Assembly: GCA_963210315.1 (NCBI GenBank)
Contig: OY723302.1
Coordinates: forward strand, 1,426,001-1,490,000
Direction of reading: 5' to 3'
Source: Rhynchopus euleeides
Taxonomy: Eukaryota > Euglenozoa > Diplonemea > Diplonemida > Diplonemidae
Length of the DNA: 64,000 bases
Under the pieces are notes generated by a model. The model had not been told where the DNA came from, ran no database searches, and saw only the letters and a list, made by a program, of their open reading frames with translations. Of the stretch, positions 38,789-49,159 are shown piece after piece. The translations under genes and the position numbers were made by a program. Every line of letters starts with the position of its first letter. The stretch's first letter is position 1.

Positions 38789-39384
38789 GTGAATGATGAT
38801 ACGATCACAGCCTTCAGGGCGCTGCGAGGTGCCACCCTGAAGGTGGCCCTTGACATCAAGGAGAGCGTCGGCCGAGGGGTCGACGAAAAGCTGAAGAAGG
38901 CGCTACTGGCACTGGATCCCGCGGGGTATACGGAGGTCACCGCCACACAGGCAACCTCCGCTGACAACGTCCAGGAGACGTTATCCGAGGGGATCACAAC
39001 GGCACTAGAGATCTGTGTCACGGGATCCAGGCGCCCACTCTCCCTCGACGGTCTGGGGATTGTTGTTGGGTATGGTGTCGTTTCCTGCAGCTGCAAAAAA
39101 GCGTAGCAACTGTGCTTCCTTCTTCCTTAATGATGCGTTGACGCTTCCACCCGGAGGAGCTGAAGCAGGCACCGCTTAATGATGCGTTGATGCTTCCACC
39201 CGACGAGCTGAAGCAGGCACCGCGCCAAAGGGCACCCCCAAAGAGACCTGCAAAGACTGCGTCGAAACCCGCACCGAAGGCTGCCAGCGCTGCAGCACCT
39301 GAAGAACCTGCAGCACCTGAAGCGCCTGCACCCTCACTGACCCCGGAACAGCAAGAACTCCTTGAGTTTGGGGTCCCGGCATAG
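38789..39384 (+). pseudogene. Orphan coding-like segments, possible gene fragments
   Basis: Two frames look coding by composition but in different phases. 38789-39106 reads as a 105-aa charged/helical piece (ITAFRALRGATLKVALDIKE). 39187-39384 reads as a Lys/Ala/Pro-rich tail (PPKRPAKTASKPAPKAASAA) ending EQQELLEFGVPA. Between them a block of about 50 bp (TGATGCGTTGACGCTTCCAC then GAGCTGAAGCAGGCACCGC) is directly duplicated at 39126 and 39178. No domain is recognised and no acceptor precedes them; fragments carried by a repeat are the best guess. Confidence 0.3.
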
Positions 39385-40330
39385 AGACAGAGAATGGCTG
39401 AGTAAATCAAAAAATGAGACCCCCCCCCCCCCTTTTCACTACGCACAAACTACGCAATATGGGGTCGTCAGGGGCACCATGATACAGTTTGTTTGTTTTT
39501 CGCACATTTGGGCAGTGGAGTGTGCGAACGGAGAGAGTTGAGTGCCGCAGCCACGGTATCGAAGCGTGTTGCGCAACACTAACCCTTGCCTTTTCCCTTG
39601 GGTCCGAGGGTGTGTGGCATTGGTTATGTGTAGAAGCGTCATCACAAATCGAACGAGGGTTTGCAACATGGTTTGACAGAATTCTGCCAGAATTTCACAG
39701 ATTCTGGCAGATTCTGGGGATTTCAGATTTTTCAGAATTTTCAAAATCTGAGAAAATCTGTCCAGATTCTGGGCAGATTTTTCCAGAATTTTCAGAATTC
39801 TGGAAAATCTGAGAATTCTGGAAAAATCTGAGAATTCTGGAAAAAATCTGGCCAGATTCTGGACAGATTTTTCCAGATTTTTCCAGAATTTTCCAGATTT
39901 TCCAGAATTCTCAGAATTCTGGAAAATCTGAGAAATCTGGAAAAATCTGAGAAATTCTGTCAGAAATCTGGAAAATCTGTGGGGGGGACCTTTTCGAATT
40001 TTTTTTTGGGGTGGGCCTATTTTGGACATTTGGACCCATTTTCAAAGGAATTTTTGAATTTTGAGCCCATTTTGAGCCCTAAAATGGCTCATCGAAATAT
40101 TTCTGCAAAAAATCTGGGCCAGAATGCCAAAATCTGAAAAATCTGAGAAAATCCGGAAAATTCTGGAAAATCTGAGAAATCTGGAAAATTCTGAGAAATT
40201 CTGCGGGGGGGGACCTTTTCGAATTTTTTTTTTGGGGGGGGGGGGCTATTTTGGACATTTGGGCCCGTTTTCAAAGGAATTTATGAATTTTGAGCCCATT
40301 CGTTGCCCTAAAATGGGCCCGCGAATATCT
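39385..40330. repeat. AT-rich AGATTTTCCAGAATT low-complexity block with a direct repeat
   Basis: 39680-39985 and 40100-40205 are built from variants of CAGATTTTTCCAGAATTTTC on both strands. A segment of about 115 bp at 39975-40095 (GACCTTTTCGAATTTTTTTT..., GAATTTTGAGCCCATT) is repeated at 40203-40318. A smaller block of the same kind lies at 42700-42795. Base composition contrasts strongly with the GC-rich genes. Confidence 0.7.
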
Positions 40331-41154
40331 AGCTCCTGCTGAGGACCTGGGTACATGGCCAAATCAGCCAGAAATCTCAGGTTTTCGCAGTGCAATTTGG
40401 GTTCGCGTGCTGGTATCGCAGCCTGGCCCCGAGGGTCCATACCGTGAGTAACCGGGCCCGCTATCCTACACTCGTTTTTTCCTAGGTTTTCGTCAGCTGA
40501 GTGAGGGTGTGATATGAGGGTTCTATCCAACAAGGATATCAAGGCGGCACTTCAAAGTCCTGCCAAGGACAGCGCCACGTGGGTGTGTGCTTCTGATGTA
40601 CGTTATGTCATCATGTGAACCCTCCCCAGCGTGTGCCAACATCCCTGACACGCTCACGAAAAGCATAACACGGAGAAAACAGGTGCCGAAACAACCTGCC
40701 GAGCACACGGGTGGTGCCACGTTGATCCACGCAGCGATCTCCCATGTCAGGAAGCCTTGTTGCCACGGCAGCGTGCCGCAGACTGTGGGAGAGGTGTCGC
40801 CAGTCACCTTGAGGTTGCAGTGTGTCATCAGACTAAAACCCGTGCCTTGTTCACCCTGTTGTTCACCCCTGTGAGGTTGATCTTTAAACCACCGCAAATG
40901 AACAACCCATCTTCTGGAGTGTGATCTCTGGTGGCGGGGTGGGATGGGTGAGTGGGGTGTGCCGGTGCAACGACAGTCGAACTTCTTCGAACGCAGAACA
41001 CCCCACCAGCCTGCCGGGCGTGAGAAGTGTTCGCAAGGATCCGCACAGTGAAAAGTTTCCTGAGTTGGCTACGCCGAACTTACAAAATGGGAAGGTGTGA
41101 GTGTCGCTTGTTACGACCCACTGGCTGGACGAGTTCTCTTTTTGGGGGACAAAA
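40331..41154. other. Intergenic with dispersed repeat fragment
   Basis: 41015-41080 (GAAGTGTTCGCAAGGATCCG, then CACAGTGAAAAGTTTCC) matches 16290 and, inverted, 32380. No gene seen. Confidence 0.45.
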
Positions 41155-41434
41155 CCACACACAACAAGAAGGTTGTCACAGGGGGTCTTCGCTGGTCGTT
41201 ATTCTTCGTCAATCTTCGTCAGTTTTCACTATTTCAACAGCAAATACACCAAGGTGCACTGACGACCATCCCGTAGCGAAGACCCCCACAGTGAAAAAGA
41301 TAGTTGGCAGCGCTTTGGGTGACAAACACAATCTACCTTGCCTTGTTGTTATGACTGTGCGCACATTCACACCAACCTTCATCAGCCAAACCACGTGAGG
41401 TTTGTTCATCCGGGTTTGGCGCACACACAACGAC
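41155..41434. repeat. Dispersed repeat R1, copy 3, split by a MITE
   Basis: The left part ends GGTTGTCACA at 41180 and the right part resumes ACAGTGAAAAAGAT at 41288. The insert between them is the MITE copy 4. Removing one ACA and the insert restores the sequence seen at 24421. Confidence 0.85.
41181..41287. mobile_element. MITE-like element, copy 4 (TSD ACA), nested in repeat R1
   Basis: 107 bp with GGGGGTCTTCGCT / AGCGAAGACCCCC ends. ACA flanks at 41178-41180 and 41288-41290; the uninterrupted repeat at 24414 has a single ACA at the same point. Confidence 0.92.
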
Positions 41435-43156
41435 TTGTCTTTGAAACGTCCAATGCAACACTCACATCATCGAGGCCAAGTGTTTCTCGTAGTATTTTTC
41501 GGTTTTGCTCTGAGTGAGCGGATATAACTGGTGAAAATGGGTACAGTGGCTGAATCTGGAGGTTGGGTGCGGGTTGTGTGTTCCGCATCATCCCTACAAA
41601 TCAAACCAAGCCGATTGACACCGAACATTTTGTCTGACCTGCACCCATTGTTTCCTGCCTGCCTGCCTGTGTTGTGCTGCACCTGTGCCTCCCTGTTCTG
41701 TATTTTGTACCCTCAGCGGGTTCACGATACAGGGCAGTCCACTCCCCCAAAAATCACGGTCTTGACGCCCATTCCATCCACTTTCAGTGCATGTGTTTGG
41801 TATTTCCGAATGGAATTTTCCAGCGTCAAGATTACAAGAACAGGGTCAGTCACTTCTACCGTAGCTGCGATGCCGGTAGTTGTGCAGAAATGATTTTTTC
41901 GACGGACGCGACGCCTCCCCAGCTTGCCTGTGTCTGTGTTGCCATAGCCATGTGACAGATATTCACATAACGAATGTACTGTCACACCGCAAGGGGCTTT
42001 GGACAACGTTAAACAACAGTACACTTGCAGGTTTGGGTCAAAAATTCCAATTTCCGCTGGTCACGGGCCCCTTTCAAAACATTGACCACCTTTCGAGAAT
42101 TTAGTTCTGCACCATGGATTCGAGGGACTGCGATGATTCGGAACCGAGGATGAAGACTACTGGGAAGGAACTGTGTGCTCTCTTGAAGCACTGGAATCGG
42201 CGAACTTGGACGGAACCTAAGCGCGACAGGTGAAGGGGCATCCCGAACAAAGGCATACAAAGTGGCTCTGGAGACATTGTTGCATCTGCGACACCCTGTC
42301 TTACATCCCGCCTGGGCTCTGATCTTCACCTATAGCAATGACTAAATCCCTATCATGGGTACATGAAGCTTTTGTAGGTACATTTAAACTTGCGAACCTC
42401 TCAACGACCTGTTAATCGCCTTGTACCGAAATCTGACCCTGGGCTTCGGCCCTCACGGCATTCAGCGGGTGACCCGATGCCGGTGTGGATGGAGAAGTGC
42501 ACAGTTCTGAAACAGTGTGTCGACGAATCCGAGGAATCCAATCAGAGTAGTCCCGAGATGAAGTGGTGCTGTTTGCCTTTGGTCAAGGCCCCCTTTCCAA
42601 AAATTTGACCCGCGCAGTGGTGGCCAGTCCTGAGAACCAACAGTAGCATAAGCCTACGACTGGTCCAGGACGAGGCCGACCCTGTACATAGCCGTGTCAG
42701 AATTCTCAGAATCTGCAGAATTCTACAGAATTTCTCAGATTCTGCAGAATTTAAAAATCTGGAAATTCTGGGCATTTTTCTGTCAGAATTCTGCGAAACC
42801 ATGTTGCAAGCTCACCGGAGGATGAAACTTTTTACTTCGTTTTAGGCAGATACATCGTCGAGCCGAAATTCAGCCGGTCAGCCCGACTCAATCGACTCTA
42901 TTGTGACTCTCACCCGTCGATGTTGATGAAGACAACGGAGCCTCCCCACTGCTGCGATACACCCCCTCCCACTGGTCGCAACAGATTCGCACAGCCTCCT
43001 CAGCCTCCTCAGCCTCCTCAGCCTCCTCAGCCTCCTCAGCGAACCCCTCCCCTTCACCCCACCCTCCCCTCCTCCATCTTCAGCACAACGACGATGCACC
43101 CCACACAAACACAGGCCCCTTCAGGTGTTGTTCGCTGAGAGCCGTCCCGCTCCACC
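41435..43156. other. Intergenic, includes a CAGCCTCCT minisatellite
   Basis: 42700-42795 is an AT-rich AGAATTCTGC block; 42985-43040 is about six copies of CAGCCTCCT; 43060-43083 (CCCTCCTCCATCTTCAG) could be the acceptor for the next gene, with a nearer candidate TTCAG at 43124. No other gene seen. Confidence 0.5.
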
Positions 43157-44122
43157 ATGGGTGTCGCCGTGAAGAGGCAACGCCGGTCCTACCCGACGTA
43201 TGGGGAGATCGCATGGGAGTTCGCGGTGCACGCCACGCGCGGGCCGCTGATCCTCGCAGCGCTCACCTTCGCCGTGCAGCCGCACTACGTCACCTTCACC
43301 TCCTGGCTCGCAGAGCACTGGGAGATGTCGGACGCTGCAATCTTCTCCTTTCTTGTGTCAGCTGCTCATGTGGGGCTGTACGTGGGGTTCGGTGGCATCA
43401 CCCAGGCTTTGGACATGGCCGGCTTCTTCCAAGACTACAAGCTGTACCGCACTGAGGCGATGCGCAACCCCGTGTCACGCTACGTCAGGATGTGGGTCGA
43501 GGCGGCTGTCGGGATGACCATCGGCTTCTACGTGATCCCCAGCCTCTATGAATACTTCGACTTCGAGAACACGGTGCTGTCTGGGAAGAACGCGGACCCC
43601 ATCCCCGACTTCCTCACCGTGGCTGCCTGCTACTCCTTCTCGAAGGTGTTCAACACCGTAGTCTTCTACTGGGTTCACAGGATTTTCCACCACGAGCTGC
43701 TGTACGCCCCCTTCCACAAGCACCACCACACGCTTGTGGGCACCATGGCATGGGCCACGGAGTACATGCACCCCGTGGAGCACGTCTTCTCGGGATACCT
43801 CCCCACGCTCGGCGGGATCTTCCTCTGCCGGACGCACCCCCTCCTCTTCCACATGTGGGTGACGTCTCGCATCCACCAGACCTACGAAGCCCATGCCGGG
43901 TTCGCCTTCCACGGCACGCTGCTTCACAAGCTGGGCCTGACTTACTCCGACGACGCTGCCTTCCACGACTTCCACCACACCGTCAACAAGGGCAACTACT
44001 CTGTCCAGTGGGTCGACGCCCTGTTCGGCACGATGGACACCTGGGTCGATGGTGGCTGTGTCGAGGGCTACATCCAGAAGGGCCGTGACGAGAGGGCGAA
44101 GGTCGCCGCGAAGAAGGACTAA
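43157..44122 (+). CDS. Fatty acid hydroxylase superfamily (sterol/sphingolipid di-iron oxidase) 2, 321 aa
   Basis: Paralogue of the gene at 36381, one residue shorter. All His boxes are kept: HRIFHH, HKHHH, HDFHH with GNY, and YMHPVE. Similarity is patchy at base level: the stretch encoding TRGPLILAALTFAVQPHY and the one encoding FENTVLSGKNADPIPDF are base-for-base identical, whereas the segments between (FLVSAAHVGLYVGF; MTIGFYVIPSLYEYF) are diverged in all codon positions. The last about 25 codons and the start of the 3' flank are again nearly identical. Separate substrates, or partial homogenisation by gene conversion, would explain this. Confidence 0.82.
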   Translation: MGVAVKRQRRSYPTYGEIAWEFAVHATRGPLILAALTFAVQPHYVTFTSWLAEHWEMSDAAIFSFLVSAAHVGLYVGFGGITQALDMAGFFQDYKLYRTEAMRNPVSRYVRMWVEAAVGMTIGFYVIPSLYEYFDFENTVLSGKNADPIPDFLTVAACYSFSKVFNTVVFYWVHRIFHHELLYAPFHKHHHTLVGTMAWATEYMHPVEHVFSGYLPTLGGIFLCRTHPLLFHMWVTSRIHQTYEAHAGFAFHGTLLHKLGLTYSDDAAFHDFHHTVNKGNYSVQWVDALFGTMDTWVDGGCVEGYIQKGRDERAKVAAKKD

Positions 44123-44631
44123 ACTGGGGGGGGTCGAAGCAAGACGTCATGAGAGAGTCGAAGGGATTTGTTTTGTGCCAGGTGTTTCTTCCCGTGTGTG
44201 ATGAAATGTGAGCTGTGCGCATCTGGTGTGTTGTTGTGTTGCAGGGAATATAGAAGATCCAATCGGCTGGTATTCCCGGTTCAAGAAGGAACAGCGCCCT
44301 TTTTTTTGTTTGTTTTGGCTGTGATTTCCTTTGTTTGCGTGATTTATTTTCTCTTTCCAAAAATCTGCGAGACTTTTTTTGTCGTGCGGCTTGCTCAGGG
44401 TATAAGATAGACTTTTTTTCTGGCGCCGTTTTCCGGTTTTTCTGGTTTTGAAAATTTTTCGCGCGCGCCTTCGGCGCGCGCGACCCGCGCAAACCCTCCC
44501 AGAATCTGAGAGGGCCCGGTGCCTGCGCGCGTCCTGTCGTACTGAGGCTGCTTGGTGGGGCAGGCGCAGCAGCTGCTTTGAAAGTTTGGACTCTCGGCCA
44601 AAAAACCGGTCTGGTGCAATTTTTTTACGCA
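44123..44631. other. Intergenic with CG-rich hairpin
   Basis: CGCGCGCGCC at 44460-44469 pairs with 44473-44482 around TTC. Similar hairpins occur at 32629 and 50416. No gene seen. Confidence 0.5.
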
Positions 44632-44690
44632 GGGGGGTCTGGGGGGCGGAGCCCCCCAGCCGCCGGAGGCCACGGTAGTGATCATCTGTT
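44632..44690. repeat. Hairpin repeat H, copy 3
   Basis: Same GGGGGGCGGAGCCCCCC block with CACGGTAGTGATCATCTGTT downstream; a CG-rich hairpin lies about 150 bp upstream, as for copy 4. Confidence 0.75.
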
Positions 44691-45101
44691 CCCTACAGTC
44701 TGGATTCGCTTGTAAGTAGGAAGGCTTCGCTGTATCGCAGCCCGGCCAGCAGGAGATCACTGGTCCTTGAGGGTTCAACCTTCAGGGTGGAGGAGGACGG
44801 GGGAGCGACCACTCGTGACAGGTGTGCGTTGTGGGTGGAGTGGGTGCACGACAGAATGGCCAAAGGGTCCACGAGATCTCTGCACACATTCCGTTATCGA
44901 GGAAATGGGCACCTAGCTGTGACGACAGGCAACAAACAAATCTCATCTGTTAGTTGCCCCCAATAGGCTTGGCGACCTTCAAGATTGCTTGAAAGTCGTT
45001 CGTGTTCTCGTCTCAGCCCTCCAGACAAGCAGATCTGTCTCGAGTTGGTGGGCTGTCGCCATGTATTCGATGGCACCGAGTGACGCTGCACAGAGGCAGA
45101 C

Positions 45102-45152
45102 GACACGGTGAACTCCAGCGGAGGTTACCCTACCTCCGCTGGAGTACACCGT
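45102..45152. repeat. Long hairpin, about 24-bp stem
   Basis: ACTCCAGCGGAGGTTA and TACCTCCGCTGGAGT are exact inverses around CCC; the stem extends through CACGGTG / CACCGTG with one mismatch and continues to GAC/GTC with a 2-base bulge. Confidence 0.75.
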
Positions 45153-47241
45153 GTGTCTCCCATGAGTCTCAACTAGCGGGAGTCGTAAATTAGCTGGAAA
45201 ATAGACTCCCGTCTCCAGTACAGACTGCAGTCTTAGACTCCCTCTTAGACACTCGCTAGGGTGGCTGGAGTCCACCATGTGTGCACCTTCAAAACAGAAG
45301 AGGCCTGCATGACGAGGGCATCACCACCCACCGGGCCCCACCGGGCCACCCGCTAGGTCCATTTTTTCTTCTCCGCTTCTCTGCCTTCTTTGGACTATTT
45401 GAGCTCTGTGCGGATCACGATGGGGTCACTTTCTATTTTTTTATGGCGTTTTTTCTGACTGTTTTACTGTCCCAAAGTCACAAAAAAAACCGCCAAAAAT
45501 GAGATCGACCTTTTTTTTTTCCAGAAAACCGGGAACCGGGAAACCCTGGTTTTGAAAACCGGAAAACCAGACCTATCTTATCCCCTGGCTTGCTGTCCCT
45601 TCTATTCGCCCTTATGCCATACCCCTGTTTCCCTGTGTGTCATTTAACCTCGTCGACTTTGCCCAGCCATTATTATACTGGCGGCCTTCGCTCAGGAGTG
45701 ATAGCGTATCAGTTTCTCGTGCGTTCGTCTCTCGGGGACTTTCTGTACGATGCGGGCCCTGCTAATCCAACACACTGCAAACGCTCAGGAGTGCAGAATA
45801 GTGAGCGCCTCACAACGAAGGCAGACAAACTGACACAGCTTCACACAGAGCGAAGGGCCTCCAGCGGCATTTGAGGCTACCAAGGGGTCATAGGTCAAAA
45901 CGCCCCCCCCCCCTCCCCCTCCCCTGTGTCCCCCAAGCCACCCCCACGCTGACGAGCCCAACTCTTATGCAATGTGTTGATGGAAATCAATCCTTGGCAC
46001 AGCCAGTTGGGGTTGCCTAGTGGGTACCGCCGCATCAACACACGCCCTTTGTGTGTTGACGTGGTGCGGAGATGGTGGGGAGGAGGGAAGGGGGGGGGGG
46101 GGGGAGGGAGAGAGGGAGCAAGGGGGGTCGAGTCAAACGTGTATCGCATTTCTATCCACCCCCACCCCCGCCCCTCCATACCCCCCCCCCCCCACGTTAT
46201 TCCCGTTTCTCCCCCCCCCAACCGTTTTTAATTCGTGCTTCTTCCACCGCAAAATTGTAACGCGCGACCCCCCCCCCCCCCCTTTCCTGTGGGACCCCCC
46301 CCGTGAATACCGAGTGAAGGGAGATCATCCTTGTGCTTCCTTTTAACTTCGATTTCAGAGAGTTTCTACCCCCCCCCCCCTTTCCTGTGCCCCCCCTGTG
46401 TATGGTTTATTTCGTACACCTTTTCGTTCGAGCCTGGATACCACCGCACTGTTGAAACATCCTGTGGCAACAACCTCTCTCACGCTCACAAGCCACACTG
46501 CGGGTTAAGGAGGTGGGTGCCTGGGTCTGGGTGACAGCGAGATACATCACAAGAGCAGGAGCAGTATGTTCTGCACTGCCACAACGTGGTTCAGGTGTGT
46601 GGAGGCAGTGAAGGTACCATGAGAGTTTGCTGAAATAACGAGTGTGTGCGTGGGTTCGAGCAACTTACTCTTGATGGGATATACGCTGTGTTCAAACACA
46701 CCACACACGAATCTTTATGGGTAGTGACTGGTTCAACAACCCGATACAGCAAACGCATATTTTCTCAATTCTCTGCATTCTGAACGAAGGCCCCCTACGC
46801 ACAGCTTCTTGTCGGCATTTTGATTGCGGAAATAGGAAGGAGGTGGGACAGCGGCCCCTCTGCGGGGGCTGCTCAGAGTAGGGCCAATAATCATTCTTTT
46901 GTTCAAGTCATGAGGGCTAACCAATATGTGGCTGACGGCCCGGGGTGCAGCATGAGGCCAACAGGCGTCTGCGGCCTGTATACCAACGTAAAAATGGAAT
47001 GGAAAGCGGGGGAAAAAAGGCAAGGAATGCAGCCGGCTCGGTCGGATGCTGGAGGACAGCAAGGCAGAGACGACGTGGGGCGTGGGGGTCGGGTGCAAAT
47101 GGAAGCCTCTGCCCTCGGCGCGGGTTGCACGTGTGCTGTCCTTTCCATACGGAGACCCTAGCCCCATACCCCTCAATTCTCTTTTTGCGAGCTTGCTGTT
47201 TTGTCGCGGTGGCATGTTGGCAAACGCGTGTTCGCTCCGAA
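45153..47241. other. Intergenic, no gene seen
   Basis: T/A-rich at 45400-45570 with GGTTTTGAAAACC palindromic bits, then G/C runs at 45900-46390. 46311-46357 holds a partial copy of upstream element U without a recognisable gene after it. 46740-47240 has no supported frame. Confidence 0.5.
46311..46357 (+). promoter_or_regulatory. Upstream element U, partial copy
   Basis: CGAGTGAAGGGAGATCATCC, then CTTGTGCTTCC and CGATTTCA, matching the second half of the copies at 13209 and 58896. No gene follows directly, which argues against a purely promoter role. Confidence 0.35.
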
Positions 47242-47342
47242 CCCGCATTCTGGATTCTGGCCGCCTTATCCGTGCGGCACAGAGCTTACCGCTGACGGGG
47301 AGATTGTTTGGGCAGCAGCAATGGGATGGGACAGGCGGGCAA

Positions 47343-47439
47343 GTGATGACAAAACATTTGCATGACCATGCACCACGCTGAGCGGGCTCCGTGCCTCGTG
47401 ACAGACACCCAATACACACAATCACTCTACCAACTCTGA
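47343..47439 (+). ncRNA. Box C/D snoRNA, array 2 copy 1
   Basis: C box at 47343, D box at 47436-47439; both SSU rRNA guide stretches identical to array 1. Confidence 0.75.
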
Positions 47440-47753
47440 TCCCCACAACGAAGGCAGCAGCCTGACTGCAGTTCCACAAGTCTGGATACCTTCACAAACC
47501 GCATTCTGGATTCTGGCCGCCTTCTCCGTGCAGCACAGAGCTTACCGCTGACGGGGAGATTCCCAGTCGAGTGTATTGTCTGCTTGCTGGGTTCAGCGGC
47601 ACAAGGGCACGTGTGATCCAGGCACAAGCAAATCACGTTTGAAACCCGCATTCTGGATTCTGGCCGCCTTCTCCGTGCAGCACAGAGCTTACCGCTGACG
47701 GGGAGATTGGTAGGAAGTGGGAAAGTAGCACAGATGCCATTGTAGGCACACAA

Positions 47754-47850
47754 GTGATGACAAAACATTTGCATGACCATGCACCACGCTGAGCGGGCTC
47801 CGTGCCTCGTGACAGACACCCAATACACACAATCACTCTACCAACTCTGA
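47754..47850 (+). ncRNA. Box C/D snoRNA, array 2 copy 2
   Basis: C box at 47754, D box at 47847-47850; guide stretches identical to array 1. Confidence 0.75.
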
Positions 47851-48156
47851 TCCCACAACGAAGGCAGCAGCCTGACTGCAGTTCCACACGTTTATGCCTT
47901 GACAAACCCGCATTCTGGATTCTGGCCGCCTTCTCCATGCAGCACAGAGCTTACCGCTGACGGGGAGATTCCCAATGAGTACCAATTGTCTGCTTTGCTA
48001 GGTGCAGTGCCACAAGGGCCTGTGTGTTGCACAACGCATGTTTGAAACCCGCATTCTGGATTCTGGCCGCCTCATCCGTGCAGCACAGAGCTTACCGCTG
48101 ACGGGGAGATTTCGGATTCCTAAGGAAGGGGCAATACCACAAATGCCAGTGGGCAA

Positions 48157-48253
48157 GTGATGACAAAACATTTGCATGATCATGCACCACGCTGAGCGGG
48201 CTCCGTGCCTCGTGACGGACACCCAATACACACAATCACTCTACCAACTCTGA
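48157..48253 (+). ncRNA. Box C/D snoRNA, array 2 copy 3
   Basis: C box at 48157, D box at 48250-48253. It carries GATCATG where others have GACCATG, turning a C-G guide pair into U-G, and GTGACGG instead of GTGACAG. The sequence after the D box differs from all other copies, so it is the end of the array. Confidence 0.7.
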
Positions 48254-48274
48254 ATACCTGCTGTAGTATATCAC

Positions 48275-48328
48275 CGGATCTCAGACACAACGAGTGGAAG
48301 GAGATCAACATTCCGCTTCTATTTCAAC
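48275..48328 (+). promoter_or_regulatory. Upstream element U, copy 2
   Basis: CGGATCTCAGACACAACGAG, then GGAGATCA and CTTCTATTTCAACA, a shortened version of 13209-13280. It sits between the snoRNA array and the TMEM33-like gene. Confidence 0.4.
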
Positions 48329-48445
48329 ACCACCACCACCACCCCCTCACAGGCCTGGGGGCAACACCGGGGCAGTTGCGAACCCACTCTCTTCTTCTAA
48401 CTCATACAGCACAGCGCCCCTCCCCCCCCCCCTCTTCTTGGGAGG

Positions 48446-49159
48446 ATGGACCCCAAGGATGTGAACCTCTGCGGGCATGCATTGGTGTTGGCCATGCTTG
48501 TTGCGTGGGTGCTTCCCGTTCTGGGGAATGACTGGGGGTACACCGCCGCGATATTCGCCTCCGTGATGGTGGGCGGCTACACCATCAGGGCGAACTACGG
48601 CATGCCGGCCCTCGAGGGGTTCAGCTTCAGCAACTGGCGGGCTGCGCTGCAACCGGTGCAGATGTGGGTGGCGCGCGTCATGCAGGGCTCCGAGATCCAG
48701 TACCTCATGTTTGCGATGGTGTGGATGTCAGCCCCTCCCAGCCTGGCTGTCGCCGTAGTGTTGGGGCGCCGGTCCCTCTGGTCGGTCTGCACAAGGATGA
48801 GCGCGAGCTATGCTGAAAGCACGGCATGGCGTGTCCTCGGGTCCATCTGGACCCCCCTCAAGGCCCAGGAGGTGCGCATCCTGAAGCTGTGCGTGCAGCT
48901 CGAGATCCTCCTCGGGTTCGTCGTGATATTCCGCATCTTCACCAGCGGCATGTCGGGCGCCCTCTCTGCCTACATGTATTGGTCCTTCCTCCGCATGCGG
49001 TACACCGTTGCCCTCAACGCCAAGCCGACCAACGCGGCAAGGCTGCACCGCGAGGTGTGGGCCTGGGCTTACACCACAGCAGAGCCTCTGCTGTCCGCCG
49101 TCCCCATCCTGAACACCCCCATCGATATGGCCTCGAAGTGGTTTACCACACTGCAGTGA
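48446..49159 (+). CDS. TMEM33/Pom33-like ER membrane protein, 237 aa
   Basis: Members of this family shape ER tubules and nuclear-pore membranes. The length (237 aa) is as expected. Visible features: two N-terminal hydrophobic segments (VLAMLVAWVLPVLG at about 12-25 and TAAIFASVMVGGYTI at about 33-48), an amphipathic central region with SEIQYLMFAMVWMSAPPSLA (about 80-99), the segment RILKLCVQLEILLGFVVIFRIF (about 148-169) and the FLRMRYTVALN stretch (about 183-193), which matches the FLxLRY pattern of TMEM33. The ATG is preceded by a clear acceptor CTAACTCATACAG at 48409. No intron. Assignment rests on pattern order, not on an alignment. Confidence 0.62.
   Translation: MDPKDVNLCGHALVLAMLVAWVLPVLGNDWGYTAAIFASVMVGGYTIRANYGMPALEGFSFSNWRAALQPVQMWVARVMQGSEIQYLMFAMVWMSAPPSLAVAVVLGRRSLWSVCTRMSASYAESTAWRVLGSIWTPLKAQEVRILKLCVQLEILLGFVVIFRIFTSGMSGALSAYMYWSFLRMRYTVALNAKPTNAARLHREVWAWAYTTAEPLLSAVPILNTPIDMASKWFTTLQ

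Larger units (their letters stand above)
47242..48253 (+). repeat. Tandem small-RNA array 2 (units A and B)
   Basis: Same two units as array 1. A units: 47242-47306, 47499-47562 (starting ACCGC, one C short), 47645-47709, 47907-47971 and 48048-48112; B units listed separately. The two spacer types also match array 1, so the arrays derive from one ancestral repeat. The array ends about 190 bp before the TMEM33-like gene. Confidence 0.8.

Noticed and set aside
46733..47479. 248-aa minus-strand frame
   Set aside because: It ends inside the snoRNA array and repeats array-derived peptides.
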